From assembly GCF_020694005.1 (NCBI RefSeq), contig NZ_CP073013.1, forward strand, positions 3,172,578 through 3,236,577: a stretch of 64,000 bases of DNA, in the 5' to 3' direction. Origin of the DNA: Marinomonas profundi. Lineage in GTDB: Bacteria; Pseudomonadota; Gammaproteobacteria; Pseudomonadales; Marinomonadaceae. Position 1 is the stretch's first letter; every line of letters begins with the position of its first letter. The notes beneath the pieces are model-generated. The model was given only the letters and a program-made list of their open reading frames with translations, was not told the origin of the DNA and searched no databases. This document shows, one piece after another, positions 35,329 to 45,619 of the stretch. The translations under genes and the position numbers were made by a program.

Positions 35329-35558
35329 GTAAACTCTCTGTAGCGGGATACGTGGTACGGCCATTTTTGAATGTCATAAAATAACTCTGAATGTCATAAC
35401 GAATATGGACGTGTAACCACTATAATGGACTGTATTCCTGCTATGATACCTTGTTTTTTGAGCTTTCGAAATCGAAACCTCAAAAGCCGATGGGATAAGT
35501 TAGACGCTTGGTGTGCTTTGCTCTAAAATACCAAAAAATATTGATAAGAAGACACCTT

Positions 35559-36119
35559 ATGCTGCTATCAGATGAATTGGTCACCGCTCAAACAATGGCC
35601 TGGGTAAACGAGTTTATTGTGGCGCTTAATGTTTGCCCTTTTGCTAAGCGCGAAGTAGAACGAGACAGTGTGCGTTGTGTGGTGCTGAGATCAAAAAAAA
35701 TTGATGTGGCGCTTGAGGAGTTGATGGCGGAAGTTCAGTGGTTAGATGAACAGCCAGACACGGAGACGACCTTGTTGATTTTTCCAACCTTGTTTAAAGA
35801 TTTTCATCACTATTTAGACTTTGTAGAAACCGCGGAAAACCTGATGTTTGATCAAGGTTGTGAAGGGGTGTATCAGTTAGCGACGTTTCACCCTGATTAT
35901 TGTTTTTCAGGCGCCGAAGCGGACGATGTCTCTAATTACACCAACCGTTCGCCTTATCCGATGCTGCATCTTTTACGAGAGGCCAGTGTCGATAAGGCCA
36001 TCGAGTTTTATGGTGATACCGCTGAGATACCGAATCAAAATATTGAAAAAATGGAAACGCTTGGGAAGTCTAAGTTAGACGCTATGTTTGCTACTTGCAT
36101 GAAGGCAAAAAACGACTGA
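35559..36119 (+). CDS. DUF1415 family protein
   Basis: 186 aa from the ATG at 35559, chosen because the start MLLSDELVTAQTMAWVNEFIVALNVCPFAKRE matches the family N-terminus and AGAAG precedes it. Conserved points include NVCPFAKRE and the central TTLLIFPTLFKDFHHYLDFVE and the later HPDYCFSGAEADDVSNYTNRSPYP. Its function is unknown. It ends one base before a frame leading into cvfB and may be cotranscribed with it. Confidence 0.82.
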   Translation: MLLSDELVTAQTMAWVNEFIVALNVCPFAKREVERDSVRCVVLRSKKIDVALEELMAEVQWLDEQPDTETTLLIFPTLFKDFHHYLDFVETAENLMFDQGCEGVYQLATFHPDYCFSGAEADDVSNYTNRSPYPMLHLLREASVDKAIEFYGDTAEIPNQNIEKMETLGKSKLDAMFATCMKAKND

Positions 36120-36198
36120 CTTGAGATTTAAAAATATCTGTATTGCGCTTATGAATGAAGTGCGTATAGTGCGAAAAAAACTGCTTGCCGGAGAACTC

Positions 36199-37032
36199 AT
36201 GGCTACACAAATTGGGCGCTTAAATACATTAAGAGTCGTTAAAGAAAAAGATTTCGGTGTGTATTTAGACGCCGATCAATTGGGTGAGATTTTACTGCCT
36301 AAGCGTTATGTGCCAAAAGGCGTGACGGTAGGCGATGAGGTAGAAGTCTTTGTTTACTTGGATTCAGACGATAAATTAATTTCTACTACGGAATTTCCTA
36401 AGGCTCAAGTTGGGGAGTTTGCGGCGTTAACCTCGATAGCGGTCAATCAGGTTGGGGCGTTTTTTGACTGGGGGTTGCCAAAAGATTTGTTGGTGCCTTT
36501 TAGTCAGCAGAAAAACCGTGTGGAGGAAGGCGAAACTCATTTGCTTTTTATCTACTTGGATAATATTACCAATCGTATCGTGGCGACCACTAAAGTAGAC
36601 GCTTTGCTTAATCGTGAAGAAGCACCTTATCGAGTGGGCGATAAAGTCTCTATTATCATTGGTGACAAAACCAATATTGGTTTTAAATGTGTCATAGATA
36701 ATCGCTTTTGGGGGGTGTTGTTTTTCGAAGATGCTTTTAGACAGCTTCGTAAAGGTGAAAAGACGATTGGCTTTATTAAGCAGATGCGCGAAGACGGTAA
36801 GATCGATTTAAGCTTACAAGAAGTCGGTTACAAGAAAGTGCGCAATATACTAGACGATATTTTAGAGTATTTGGATGCTCATGGTGGCGAGTCGCCATTG
36901 ACCGACAAAGCCTCGCCAGAAGCCATTTATGCTGTGTTTAAAGTCAGTAAAGCCACCTATAAGAAGGCTTTGGGCGCGCTTTATAAAGAGAAAAAGATTC
37001 TGCTCACTAAAGAAAAGATTTCTAAAATTTAG
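36199..37032 (+). CDS. cvfB: S1-like RNA-binding protein, CvfB family
   Basis: 277 aa from the ATG at 36199, preceded by GGAG; the in-frame extension to 36121 lacks family similarity. The tandem OB/S1-like domains can be followed (IGRLNTLRVVKEKDFGVYLDA at 3-23, then the S1 repeats with GAFFDWGLPKDLLVPFSQ and GFIKQMREDGKIDLSL), and a C-terminal winged-helix part (KASPEAIYAVFKVSKATYKKALGALYKEKKI). CvfB proteins bind RNA and affect virulence gene expression in Gram-positives; here it is a housekeeping RNA-binding candidate. Confidence 0.9.
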   Translation: MATQIGRLNTLRVVKEKDFGVYLDADQLGEILLPKRYVPKGVTVGDEVEVFVYLDSDDKLISTTEFPKAQVGEFAALTSIAVNQVGAFFDWGLPKDLLVPFSQQKNRVEEGETHLLFIYLDNITNRIVATTKVDALLNREEAPYRVGDKVSIIIGDKTNIGFKCVIDNRFWGVLFFEDAFRQLRKGEKTIGFIKQMREDGKIDLSLQEVGYKKVRNILDDILEYLDAHGGESPLTDKASPEAIYAVFKVSKATYKKALGALYKEKKILLTKEKISKI

Positions 37033-37053
37033 CTTTTATTAGTGGATGGGAAG

Positions 37054-37085
37054 AGCTGCTAAGGAAGACTTAGCAGCTTTTTTTT
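37054..37085. terminator. Terminator shared by cvfB and panE
   Basis: AGCTGCTAAG (37054-37063), loop GAAGA, CTTAGCAGCT (37069-37078), then a T-run on the plus strand. It overlaps the last codons and stop of panE on the other strand. Confidence 0.88.
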
Positions 37086-38006
37086 GACCTCTTCACGCTG
37101 TTCTGCAAAGGCAACACCTTCATAAAGCAAACGCTGTACCGGTAGCTCGATAGGGCTGTTATCAAGCAAAAAACCAGAAATAAAACTGTTTTCCGTTTGG
37201 CGTTGTAAGCGTATGTCTTCGTGCATGGAAGACCGGTTTAGTCGCGTCAGTTGAGCAATCGTATTGACTCTGTTTTTTAGATTGTCTGATGTTAGGTGCT
37301 GGCTTTCTGGGGCGTAACTGAATTGCGGGTGAGTGAATACGCTGGCTAATTCGCTCAAGGTGGCGTTAATTAAGGGTTTGAATTCTTCGTTTAAAATATC
37401 GCCGTTATGGATATTAAAAATGGCGGTGATGGGGTTAATAACCGCGTTTACCGCCAATTTTTCTATCATTCGCTGTCGAATGTTGATCACTGTCATGCTT
37501 TCAATAGGAAACACTTTAGCGGGTGTTGAAGGTCGCCATTCGCCGAAGTAACTGTCGCCTAAGCCGGTATGTTTAATGTGGTTTACTTCTACTTTTAATA
37601 CGCCTTCGCTGGTGGTGCCGGCCCAGAGTGTTTGCGTGTCTAATAAAATGCTCTGGAGCGCTTCTTGGGCGCCTATGCCGTTGCATAAGCAGGCAACGTC
37701 TGCCTCAGGTGTGATGTTAGCGGCGACTTGGGCAAAGGCGTTTTTTAGGTCAAAAGATTTTGTACAGATTAAGACCTTGTCATATTGTTCTGTTAATTCT
37801 TCTGCCTTGAGGCTGTTGATCTTATGCTTTGATATTGAAACCTGCTGTTGACCGGTTTCATCGGTAAGAGACTCTAAGGTGATTTTTTTGCCGGGGCTTT
37901 CAGAGCGGTACACTAGATGGACTTTATGGCCGAGCTTTTCTAGCTTACAAGCCCAAAATAGACCGATAGCGCCAGCGCCGATGATTAACCAAGGCGAATT
38001 CTTCAT
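37059..38006 (-). CDS. panE: 2-dehydropantoate 2-reductase family protein
   Basis: NADPH-dependent reduction of ketopantoate to pantoate in the pantothenate pathway is the expected reaction. It is 315 aa. The Rossmann motif LIIGAGAIGLFWA is at residues 7-19, CTKSFDL (the catalytic-domain Lys) follows about residue 82, and the C-terminal helical domain has KLAVNAVINPITAIFN with the expected Lys and Asn. The family includes other ketoacid reductases, so the assignment is good but not absolute. It is convergent with cvfB and divergent from yajQ across 83 bases. Confidence 0.87.
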   Translation of the reverse strand: MKNSPWLIIGAGAIGLFWACKLEKLGHKVHLVYRSESPGKKITLESLTDETGQQQVSISKHKINSLKAEELTEQYDKVLICTKSFDLKNAFAQVAANITPEADVACLCNGIGAQEALQSILLDTQTLWAGTTSEGVLKVEVNHIKHTGLGDSYFGEWRPSTPAKVFPIESMTVINIRQRMIEKLAVNAVINPITAIFNIHNGDILNEEFKPLINATLSELASVFTHPQFSYAPESQHLTSDNLKNRVNTIAQLTRLNRSSMHEDIRLQRQTENSFISGFLLDNSPIELPVQRLLYEGVAFAEQREEVKKKLLSLP

Positions 38007-38089
38007 AATAGGTTTCCATTAGGTGTTTTATTTCAATCCCTGTTATTATCGCGCCAAAATACATTATTGGAAATGCTAAGGAGCAGAAA

Positions 38090-38575
38090 ATGCCATCATT
38101 TGACGTAGTATCTGAGCTAAATTGGCACGAAGTCAGCAATGCTGTGGACCAAGCTAACAGAGAAATTACCACGCGTTATGACTTTAAGGGCGTAAAAGCA
38201 CATTACGAAATTAAAGATAAAACCAGTGTAGTGATGGAAGCGGAGGCTGAGCCTCAACTTCGTCAGATGTCTGATATTCTAAACCAAAAATTGGTCGGAC
38301 GTGGAATTGATTTGAAAAGTTTGGAAAAAGAGGATGTTGTGAAAGGCAATATGCGCGCTTCTCAAGCCGTCAAAATGAAAGAAGGCCTTGAGACAGATGA
38401 AGCGAAAAAGATTGTGAAAATGATCAAAGAAAGCAAAATCAAAGTGCAAGCGCAAATCCAAGGGGATCAGCTTCGCGTCACGGGTAAAAAACGTGATGAG
38501 TTGCAGCAGGTTATGGCGCTTTTGCGCAGTGCTGATTTGGCGCAACCTGTGCAGTTCACAAACTTTAGAGATTAA
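38090..38575 (+). CDS. yajQ: YajQ-family nucleotide-binding protein
   Basis: 161 aa, two ferredoxin-like folds. The N-terminus PSFDVVSELNWHEVSNAVDQANREI and TRYDFKGVKA, and the middle IKESKIKVQAQIQGDQLRVTGKKRDELQQVMALLR, are family signatures. Some homologues bind c-di-GMP and act with a LysR regulator, others only nucleotides; which applies here is unknown. AAGGAG precedes the start. Confidence 0.94.
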   Translation: MPSFDVVSELNWHEVSNAVDQANREITTRYDFKGVKAHYEIKDKTSVVMEAEAEPQLRQMSDILNQKLVGRGIDLKSLEKEDVVKGNMRASQAVKMKEGLETDEAKKIVKMIKESKIKVQAQIQGDQLRVTGKKRDELQQVMALLRSADLAQPVQFTNFRD

Positions 38576-38592
38576 TCTCTTAGGTAAATACC

Positions 38593-38648
38593 CCGCAGCT
38601 TGCTGCGTAAATAATGACACACTGACATCTCGCCCTTTGGGGCGGGTT
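38593..38648. terminator. Weak hairpins between yajQ and the ATL gene
   Basis: CGCAGCTTGCTGCG (about 38594-38607) and CGCCC-TTTG-GGGCG (about 38630-38643) are short hairpins in the convergent gap, the second with a T-rich tail. They may terminate either gene. Confidence 0.4.
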
Positions 38649-38654
38649 GTTTAT

Positions 38655-38960
38655 TTATTTTCTCGTAGATTTCTCATTGACGGTGAGTTTGTTCCCGACA
38701 ATGACCCAGCCTTCTTGTTTCAGTCGAGCTTTCTGTCTTAGATAGGCATCTGTATTTTCGGCGAAACTGATTCGGCGTTGTGAATTGACTACTCGGTGCC
38801 AAGGCAGCTTGGTGTCTTTGGGGAGGTTTTTCATCAGCTGGCCAATTTGTCGAGCATAGCCTGGAAATCCTGCTTGTTTTGCTAATTCGCCATAGGCGAT
38901 GCATTCTCCTTGCGGAAGCGCATCTAAAATAAGAAATACTTGGGATTTAAAGTGTGTCAT
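38655..38960 (-). CDS. MGMT-related alkyltransferase-like (ATL) protein
   Basis: 101 aa from the ATG at 38960, the normal length for ATL proteins. The active-site motif of O6-methylguanine methyltransferases (PCHRV) reads PWHRVV here, so the acceptor Cys is replaced by Trp and no alkyl transfer is possible. ATL proteins bind O6-alkylguanine and recruit nucleotide excision repair. The DNA-binding HTH (YGELAKQAGFPGYARQIGQLM) is intact. The longer frame reaching 39014 runs into a duplicated 27-base upstream sequence and is not real. Confidence 0.88.
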   Translation of the reverse strand: MTHFKSQVFLILDALPQGECIAYGELAKQAGFPGYARQIGQLMKNLPKDTKLPWHRVVNSQRRISFAENTDAYLRQKARLKQEGWVIVGNKLTVNEKSTRK

Positions 38961-38961
38961 T

Positions 38962-39015
38962 GCTTGATTAGTCAATATTTTGCCTACAGCTTGATTAGTG
39001 AATATTTTGCCCATA
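38962..39015. repeat. 27-bp tandem duplication upstream of the ATL gene
   Basis: GCTTGATTAGTCAATATTTT (38962 on) recurs as GCTTGATTAGTGAATATTTT (38989 on), period 27 with few differences. It lies directly 5' of the ATL start codon and so changes the spacing of its promoter or leader. Confidence 0.75.
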
Positions 39016-39061
39016 GATAGTCGTATAAGTTGAATTCCAGTTTAAAACAGAGAAGGTGATC

Positions 39062-39532
39062 ATGAGATTTGCTCTTTTACTATTTATTTTAGTGCCTATT
39101 GTTGAAATGACTGTCTTGATACAAGTTGGCAGTAAAATAGGCAGCTTGGCAACCGTCGGTTTGGTCTTCCTGACCGCTATTGTAGGGGTTGCTTTGATCC
39201 GTAAGCAAGGCTTAGCAACATCGTTAAAAGCGCAAGAGAAAATGGGTCGCGGTGAGTTGCCCGCTGCCGAAGTGGCTGAAGGGGTGATGCTGATGTTTGC
39301 TGGTCTATGTCTACTTATTCCTGGTTTTGTCACCGACGCGATGGGCGCTTTGTTATTGGTTCCGCCACTTAGAAAACTCTTTGCTGCGGGGCTGGTGGTT
39401 AAGTTTGTCAGCTCAATGATGGCGCGTGGCTCACAGTGGCGAGGCGGCCCTCGTCGCCCATCGGATCGAGAGGGCGATATTATTGAAGGTGAGTTTGTTG
39501 ATGATGACAAGGATTTGATAGACAAAAAATGA
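39062..39532 (+). CDS. fxsA: FxsA family membrane protein
   Basis: 156 aa from the ATG at 39062, with AGAAGG before it. FxsA is a small inner-membrane protein known in E. coli for suppressing F-plasmid exclusion of phage T7 when overproduced. The signature LLFILVPIVEMTVLIQVGSKIG begins the protein; a second hydrophobic region (MLMFAGLCLLIPGFVTDAMGALLLVPPLR) follows, and the tail is acidic. The genomic position just upstream of groES is widely seen in gammaproteobacteria. Confidence 0.9.
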   Translation: MRFALLLFILVPIVEMTVLIQVGSKIGSLATVGLVFLTAIVGVALIRKQGLATSLKAQEKMGRGELPAAEVAEGVMLMFAGLCLLIPGFVTDAMGALLLVPPLRKLFAAGLVVKFVSSMMARGSQWRGGPRRPSDREGDIIEGEFVDDDKDLIDKK

Positions 39533-39623
39533 GATCTTTGCCCAACCACTTTAGTGAAAGCGCGAAAAAGAGTGAAAGAGTGAAAGAAAAGTGAGCGAAA
39601 GCGCAAAAAAAAACACTGGCTGG

Positions 39624-39651
39624 GTTGAAAAACGAATTACTAGCCGTATAT
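39624..39651 (+). promoter_or_regulatory. Candidate sigma-32 heat-shock promoter for groESL
   Basis: GTTGAAA (39624-39630), 13-base spacer, CCGTATAT (39644-39651) resembles the sigma-32 consensus CTTGAAA / CCCCATNT. It lies about 88 bases before groES. Confidence 0.5.
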
Positions 39652-39666
39652 AAAAGTCGATAGAGA

Positions 39667-39711
39667 TTCTCGTTTATAAAACGAGAAAAAGTCCTGCCAG
39701 GGGCGTCCTGG
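39667..39711 (+). promoter_or_regulatory. Two hairpins in the groES leader
   Basis: TTCTCGTTT-ATA-AAACGAGAA (39667-39687, perfect 9-bp stem) and CCAGG-GGCGT-CCTGG (39697-39711). They lie between the candidate promoter and the ribosome-binding site GGAG and could influence stability or translation of groES mRNA. Confidence 0.5.
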
Positions 39712-39738
39712 TATTGTTTTAATTGGAGAAAATGATTG

Positions 39739-40029
39739 ATGAATATTCGTCCTTTGCACGATCGTGTCGTTGTTCGCCGTAAAGAAGAAGAGACAACAAC
39801 CGCATCTGGTATCGTACTGCCTGGATCTGCTACAGAAAAGCCTACTCAAGGCGAGGTTTTGGCTGTGGGCACTGGTCGTATTCAATCTAATGGCGATGTA
39901 CAAGCATTGGCTGTTAGCGTTGGTGACACTGTGTTGTTTGGTCAATACTCTGGTCAGACAGTGAAAATCAATGGTGAAGAACTGCTTATCATGAAAGAAG
40001 ACGAGATCTATGGCGTGGTTGAAGCCTAA
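39739..40029 (+). CDS. groES: Co-chaperonin GroES
   Basis: 96-aa lid of the GroEL folding chamber. The ATG at 39739 is preferred over a TTG one codon earlier, with GGAG upstream. Signatures: [18 protein letters not shown] at the start, the mobile loop [17 protein letters not shown], and [10 protein letters not shown]. It is first of the groES-groEL operon, 58 bases before groEL. Confidence 0.97.
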   Translation: MNIRPLHDRVVVRRKEEETTTASGIVLPGSATEKPTQGEVLAVGTGRIQSNGDVQALAVSVGDTVLFGQYSGQTVKINGEELLIMKEDEIYGVVEA

Positions 40030-40066
40030 TCCGTTTTGTAGTTCGTATTCTATTTGTAACATTTAA

Positions 40067-41731
<1,665 letters not shown>

Positions 41732-41758
41732 TCCAACCCTAACCCATTGATATAAAAG

Positions 41759-41788
41759 AAAACCTCGCTATTTTGCGGGGTTTTTTTT
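41759..41788 (+). terminator. Terminator after groEL
   Basis: AAAACCTCGC (41759-41768), loop TATTTT, GCGGGGTTTT plus more T. One wobble pair in the stem. Confidence 0.9.
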
Positions 41789-41981
41789 GTACTGTTTATT
41801 GGTCAGTAAAAGCGTTCTCAGCAATTCTTGCCGTATCGGGTGGGGCATCTCTCGTTTGGTTTTTCGACTCTCACTGGTGTTAAGTGCAAACCATTGATTC
41901 TAAAGCTATTGATAAATGGTCATCGGTGTAAGATACTTGTGCGGATATTTATGTCCATTATTTGTCAATAAAGGGAAGCTT

Positions 41982-44201
41982 ATGCTCAGAAAAACCCTCA
42001 TCAGTATTGCTGTGTCAAGTGCACTGTATGTGTCCAGCAGTTACGCATTAGAGCTGGGCGAGTTAACCTCTCAATCAAATTTGGATGAACCGTATCGCGG
42101 TAGCATTGAGTTGTCCGATGTTGGTTCATTAACCGATAACGATATTTTGATACGCTTGGGCAGTGAGAGTGAGTTTAGGCAGGCCGGTTTTGCCCCGACT
42201 CGAGTGCTGTCTCAGTTGAAATTTGACATTGCACGTAATAATGGCAATTTGATTGTCGCGGTGTCATCAGAACAACCGTTGCGGGTGGATGAGCTGCGCT
42301 TTGTTTTGGCGGCGCGTTGGCCCAGTGGTCAGGTTGTGCGAGAGTATCAAACGCCGTTAAATCAATCTGCGTTGGTCAATAAGTCTCAAGCCGATGTGGT
42401 GCAGACGGCGCCTGTGTCTCGAACCTCCAGCGAAGCGGGTCGCGTTTTTCGTCAAGCGACTGTGGCCGCTGAAAAAATGCCTTCTAATGGGCGGCTGAAT
42501 GTGTCCAAGGGAAATACGCTTTGGTCGATCGCCGGTCAGAATAACCCCACCAATCAATTGACCATTTATCAGACGATGATGGCCATTCAGGCTCTTAATA
42601 AAGACGCTTTCTATTCCGATAACATCAACCTTTTGAAAGAAGGAGCGGTGCTGCGTTTGCCGACGCAGGAGCAAATAGCGCTCTTTAACCAGTCTATAGC
42701 AAAAGAAGAATTTCAGCGTCAGCATGATGCTTGGGTCGCGCTAAAAGGTAATGCGGGGCGTTCAGCTGTTTCTCAGGCGCAAATGAACACTCAAGCGAAG
42801 GCAAAAGGCGCGGCAGCAAACGCAGAGTCAGGTAGCGATAAGCTTACGCTGGCCTCAGGTCAAAGTATGCTTCCAGAAAATGCCGCAGGCTCGAATACGG
42901 GCGACGGTAAGGGGGGCGTAGACGCGTTGCAAAATGAATTATCGGCTACCCAAGAAACATTGGACAAAGAGCAACGGGAAAAGGCCGAGTTGTCCAGTCA
43001 GCTAGGTGATTTGAGTGAGCAGTTAGCGACGCTTGAGCAGTTGATTAGTTTGAAAGATAAACAGTTGGCCGATTTGCAACAGCAGTTTGCTAGCGCTCAG
43101 CAGGCACTGCAAGAGCAAAAAAATACCGTTGATCAGCTATTAGAAGCCGACCAAATACGTCGGGAAAAAGAGTTGGCCGAAGCGGATTCCTTGGTTAATA
43201 AGATTTTTGGTAACCCCATCGTCGTTTCCATTGGGGCGGTTGTTTTGCTGTTACTGGGTTTTTTAATTGGTTTGGTGATGCGCCGAGCTGGAAAAAAACA
43301 AGAGGAGCAAGATTCGCTAAAAAAGAATGAGTTCGACCTCTCTTCTGCGGCGGTTGTCGCCCCTGTGGCCGCTGTAGCGGCTGCAGATTATTTGGTTGAA
43401 GATGAGGTCGACGAAAAAACAGACGTGGATGAGGAAGACCCTTTCGCCTTTGATTTTGGCGGATCAGATGACGACTTTGACTCTTTTGATGCCGAGATAG
43501 CGTCAGCCGATTTGGTGGATCCTGATATCGAAGAAGATATCGATTTTCTGGAAGAGCAAGAAGACGTACTAGAAAGCGCTACAGATGAAAGTGCTGCTGA
43601 TGAAGATGTGACAGACGATGACTCGATAGAGGACATATTTGCCTCGTTTGGTGAGACCGATGATTTAGCAGAGAGTGCGGATGATTTAGTCAATGATCTA
43701 GAAACAGGCGCTGAAGGCGACGATATACCGACGATGGGGCCTGAGTCCATGGCGCCTAACGATTCCGCTGAAAAAGACGTCGAAGACATGACGGTAGAAA
43801 GCGAAGAGGAATCCTTTGTTTCTAGTTTGCTCAATGATGTCGAGCAGGATGATGTCGATGAAGCGTCTATTTTTAGTGGAACACCGGATGAGTCTTTGGC
43901 CAATGCGATTGAAGAAACATTGGCTGAAGCGCAAGACGAATCAGATGAAATGGATGTCCCCGCCTTTGGTGAAACGGAAGCTGCAGAGGACGAAGAAGTC
44001 AGTGATGATGAAGAAGAATTTGACTTCTTTGATGCCAGTGGTGACGAAGTTGCTACCAAGTTGGATTTGGCAAGAGCTTATATGGATATGGGCGATGAAG
44101 AAGGTGCACGGGTTATTCTGGACGATGTCATCGATTCAGGAAACGAAAAGCAAATCGCTGAAGCGCAGAATATGATGGAGCGAATGTTCCCAAGTGACTA
44201 A
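41982..44201 (+). CDS. fimV: FimV/HubP-like peptidoglycan-associated polar protein
   Basis: 739 aa from the ATG at 41982 (AAGGGAAG before it). Signal peptide about 1-23, then the FimV N-terminal domain (LELGELTSQSNLDEPYRGSIEL), a LysM-like peptidoglycan-binding segment (about 175-240, LNVSKGNTLWSIAGQNNP), a coiled coil (about 310-400), one membrane segment (IVVSIGAVVLLLLGFLIGLVMRR, about 415-437), a very acidic cytoplasmic region (about 460-680) and a C-terminal TPR-like domain (TKLDLARAYMDMGDEEGARVILDDVI). Homologues organise the cell pole, twitching or flagella. It overlaps truA by eight bases. Long serine-rich frames opposite the acidic region are shadows. Confidence 0.9.
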   Translation: MLRKTLISIAVSSALYVSSSYALELGELTSQSNLDEPYRGSIELSDVGSLTDNDILIRLGSESEFRQAGFAPTRVLSQLKFDIARNNGNLIVAVSSEQPLRVDELRFVLAARWPSGQVVREYQTPLNQSALVNKSQADVVQTAPVSRTSSEAGRVFRQATVAAEKMPSNGRLNVSKGNTLWSIAGQNNPTNQLTIYQTMMAIQALNKDAFYSDNINLLKEGAVLRLPTQEQIALFNQSIAKEEFQRQHDAWVALKGNAGRSAVSQAQMNTQAKAKGAAANAESGSDKLTLASGQSMLPENAAGSNTGDGKGGVDALQNELSATQETLDKEQREKAELSSQLGDLSEQLATLEQLISLKDKQLADLQQQFASAQQALQEQKNTVDQLLEADQIRREKELAEADSLVNKIFGNPIVVSIGAVVLLLLGFLIGLVMRRAGKKQEEQDSLKKNEFDLSSAAVVAPVAAVAAADYLVEDEVDEKTDVDEEDPFAFDFGGSDDDFDSFDAEIASADLVDPDIEEDIDFLEEQEDVLESATDESAADEDVTDDDSIEDIFASFGETDDLAESADDLVNDLETGAEGDDIPTMGPESMAPNDSAEKDVEDMTVESEEESFVSSLLNDVEQDDVDEASIFSGTPDESLANAIEETLAEAQDESDEMDVPAFGETEAAEDEEVSDDEEEFDFFDASGDEVATKLDLARAYMDMGDEEGARVILDDVIDSGNEKQIAEAQNMMERMFPSD

Positions 44202-45018
44202 AAAAGTAGTACTCGTTGTTGAATATAATGGCTCTGAATATAAGGGCTGGCAGGCACAAAAGTTTGGTATTCCAAGTGTTCAGGAGCGTTTAGAAAAAGC
44301 ATTATCAGTGATCGCAAACCACCCTGTCAGGGTGGTTTGTGCAGGTCGAACAGATTCCGGGGTGCATGCTAGCGCTCAAGTGGTTCACTTCGAGACAGAG
44401 GTTGAGCGTAATGAGCGAGCTTGGACCATCGGTGTTAATACTTACCTTCCAAGCGATATAACCGTGGTGGCTGCGCGTTATGTAGCGGAAGACTTCCATG
44501 CGCGTTTTAGTGCCATGAGTCGCCGTTATCGCTACGTGATTTATACCTCTGATTTTTGTCCAGCGATATTGGCTAAAGGGGTAACTTGGACTTATAAAAC
44601 ACTTGATGTAAGCGCGATGAAAGACGCCGCCAAGGTGTTTTTAGGGACTCATGATTTTTCTTCTTTTCGCGCGATTGGTTGCCAAGCCAATACTCCTATA
44701 CGAACGATTTTACATTTTGATGTACAGCAGCTGGGGCAATATATTGTCTTAGATGTTAGGGCGAATGCCTTTTTACATCATATGATTCGCAATTTTGCTG
44801 GGGTGCTGATATCAATTGGCGCGGGTGAAAAGCCCGTAGCGTGGGCAAAACAAACCTTAGAGGCAAAAGATCGTACTAAGGGCGGGATAACCGCGCCGCC
44901 GACAGGCTTGTATTTTGTGGACGCCCAATACCCTGATGTGTTTAATGTGCCTAAACGACCTTTAGGTCCTCATTTTTTACCTTATGTAGACGAGCCTCTT
45001 TATGCGCTGCCGAGTTAA
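44194..45018 (+). CDS. truA: tRNA pseudouridine synthase A (38-40)
   Basis: 274 aa; converts U38-U40 of many tRNAs to pseudouridine. Catalytic Asp in CAGRTDSGVHA (about residue 53), YRYVIYT, and FLHHMIRNFAGVLISIG are family signatures. It starts with GTG inside the fimV end, and its own end overlaps trpF by 17 bases. The order fimV-truA-trpF is conserved in gammaproteobacteria. Confidence 0.96.
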   Translation: MTKKVVLVVEYNGSEYKGWQAQKFGIPSVQERLEKALSVIANHPVRVVCAGRTDSGVHASAQVVHFETEVERNERAWTIGVNTYLPSDITVVAARYVAEDFHARFSAMSRRYRYVIYTSDFCPAILAKGVTWTYKTLDVSAMKDAAKVFLGTHDFSSFRAIGCQANTPIRTILHFDVQQLGQYIVLDVRANAFLHHMIRNFAGVLISIGAGEKPVAWAKQTLEAKDRTKGGITAPPTGLYFVDAQYPDVFNVPKRPLGPHFLPYVDEPLYALPS

Positions 45019-45619
45019 AATTTGCGGAATAACCAATCTAGACGATGCGTTGATGGCGTGTCGTCATGGTGCTGATGCATTGGGGTTTGTTTTTTACGCA
45101 AAAAGCCCAAGGTATATCACACCGGAAAGGGCGAATGCTATCGTGTCTCAGTTACCTCCGTTTGTTACTCCTGTTGCTTTGTTTGTCGACGCGGATGCGT
45201 CTCTGGTGGATGCTGTCATCAATGGCAGCGCCCGTTGGTCGATTCAATTTCACGGCAATGAGTCTGAGTCTGAATGCCTTTCTTATCAGCGTCCTTATAT
45301 GAAGGCGTTGAGAATACAGCAAGGGGATAATGTTGCGGCCTTGGTAGATCAATACCCCAGTGCCAGCGCTATGTTATTAGACGCCTATAAAGCGGGCGTT
45401 CCTGGTGGTACGGGTGAGGTGTTTGATTGGTCTGTGATTCCAGCGCTGCTGTCTAAGCCTATCGTATTAGCGGGAGGTTTGACGCCTTACAACGTTCAAC
45501 AGGCGGTGCAACAAGTTAGGCCTTATGCTGTTGATGTCAGTGGGGGTGTCGAGTTGTCTAAAGGTATTAAAAGCGAGCTTAAGGTTCGAGAATTTATTAG
45601 TGGAGCAAAATGTGAATAG
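45002..45619 (+). CDS. trpF: Phosphoribosylanthranilate isomerase
   Basis: Third step of tryptophan synthesis from anthranilate: Amadori rearrangement to CdRP. It is 205 aa. KICGIT near the N-terminus carries the catalytic Cys, IQFHGNE the middle strand, and AVDVSGGVE the Asp/phosphate-binding end. Its start lies inside truA and its stop overlaps trpB, so translation is coupled through trpF-B-A. Confidence 0.95.
   Translation: MRCRVKICGITNLDDALMACRHGADALGFVFYAKSPRYITPERANAIVSQLPPFVTPVALFVDADASLVDAVINGSARWSIQFHGNESESECLSYQRPYMKALRIQQGDNVAALVDQYPSASAMLLDAYKAGVPGGTGEVFDWSVIPALLSKPIVLAGGLTPYNVQQAVQQVRPYAVDVSGGVELSKGIKSELKVREFISGAKCE

Noticed and set aside
43388-44059. 223-codon serine-rich frame opposite fimV
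   Set aside because: It mirrors the acidic Asp/Glu codon region of FimV on the other strand; a composition artefact.
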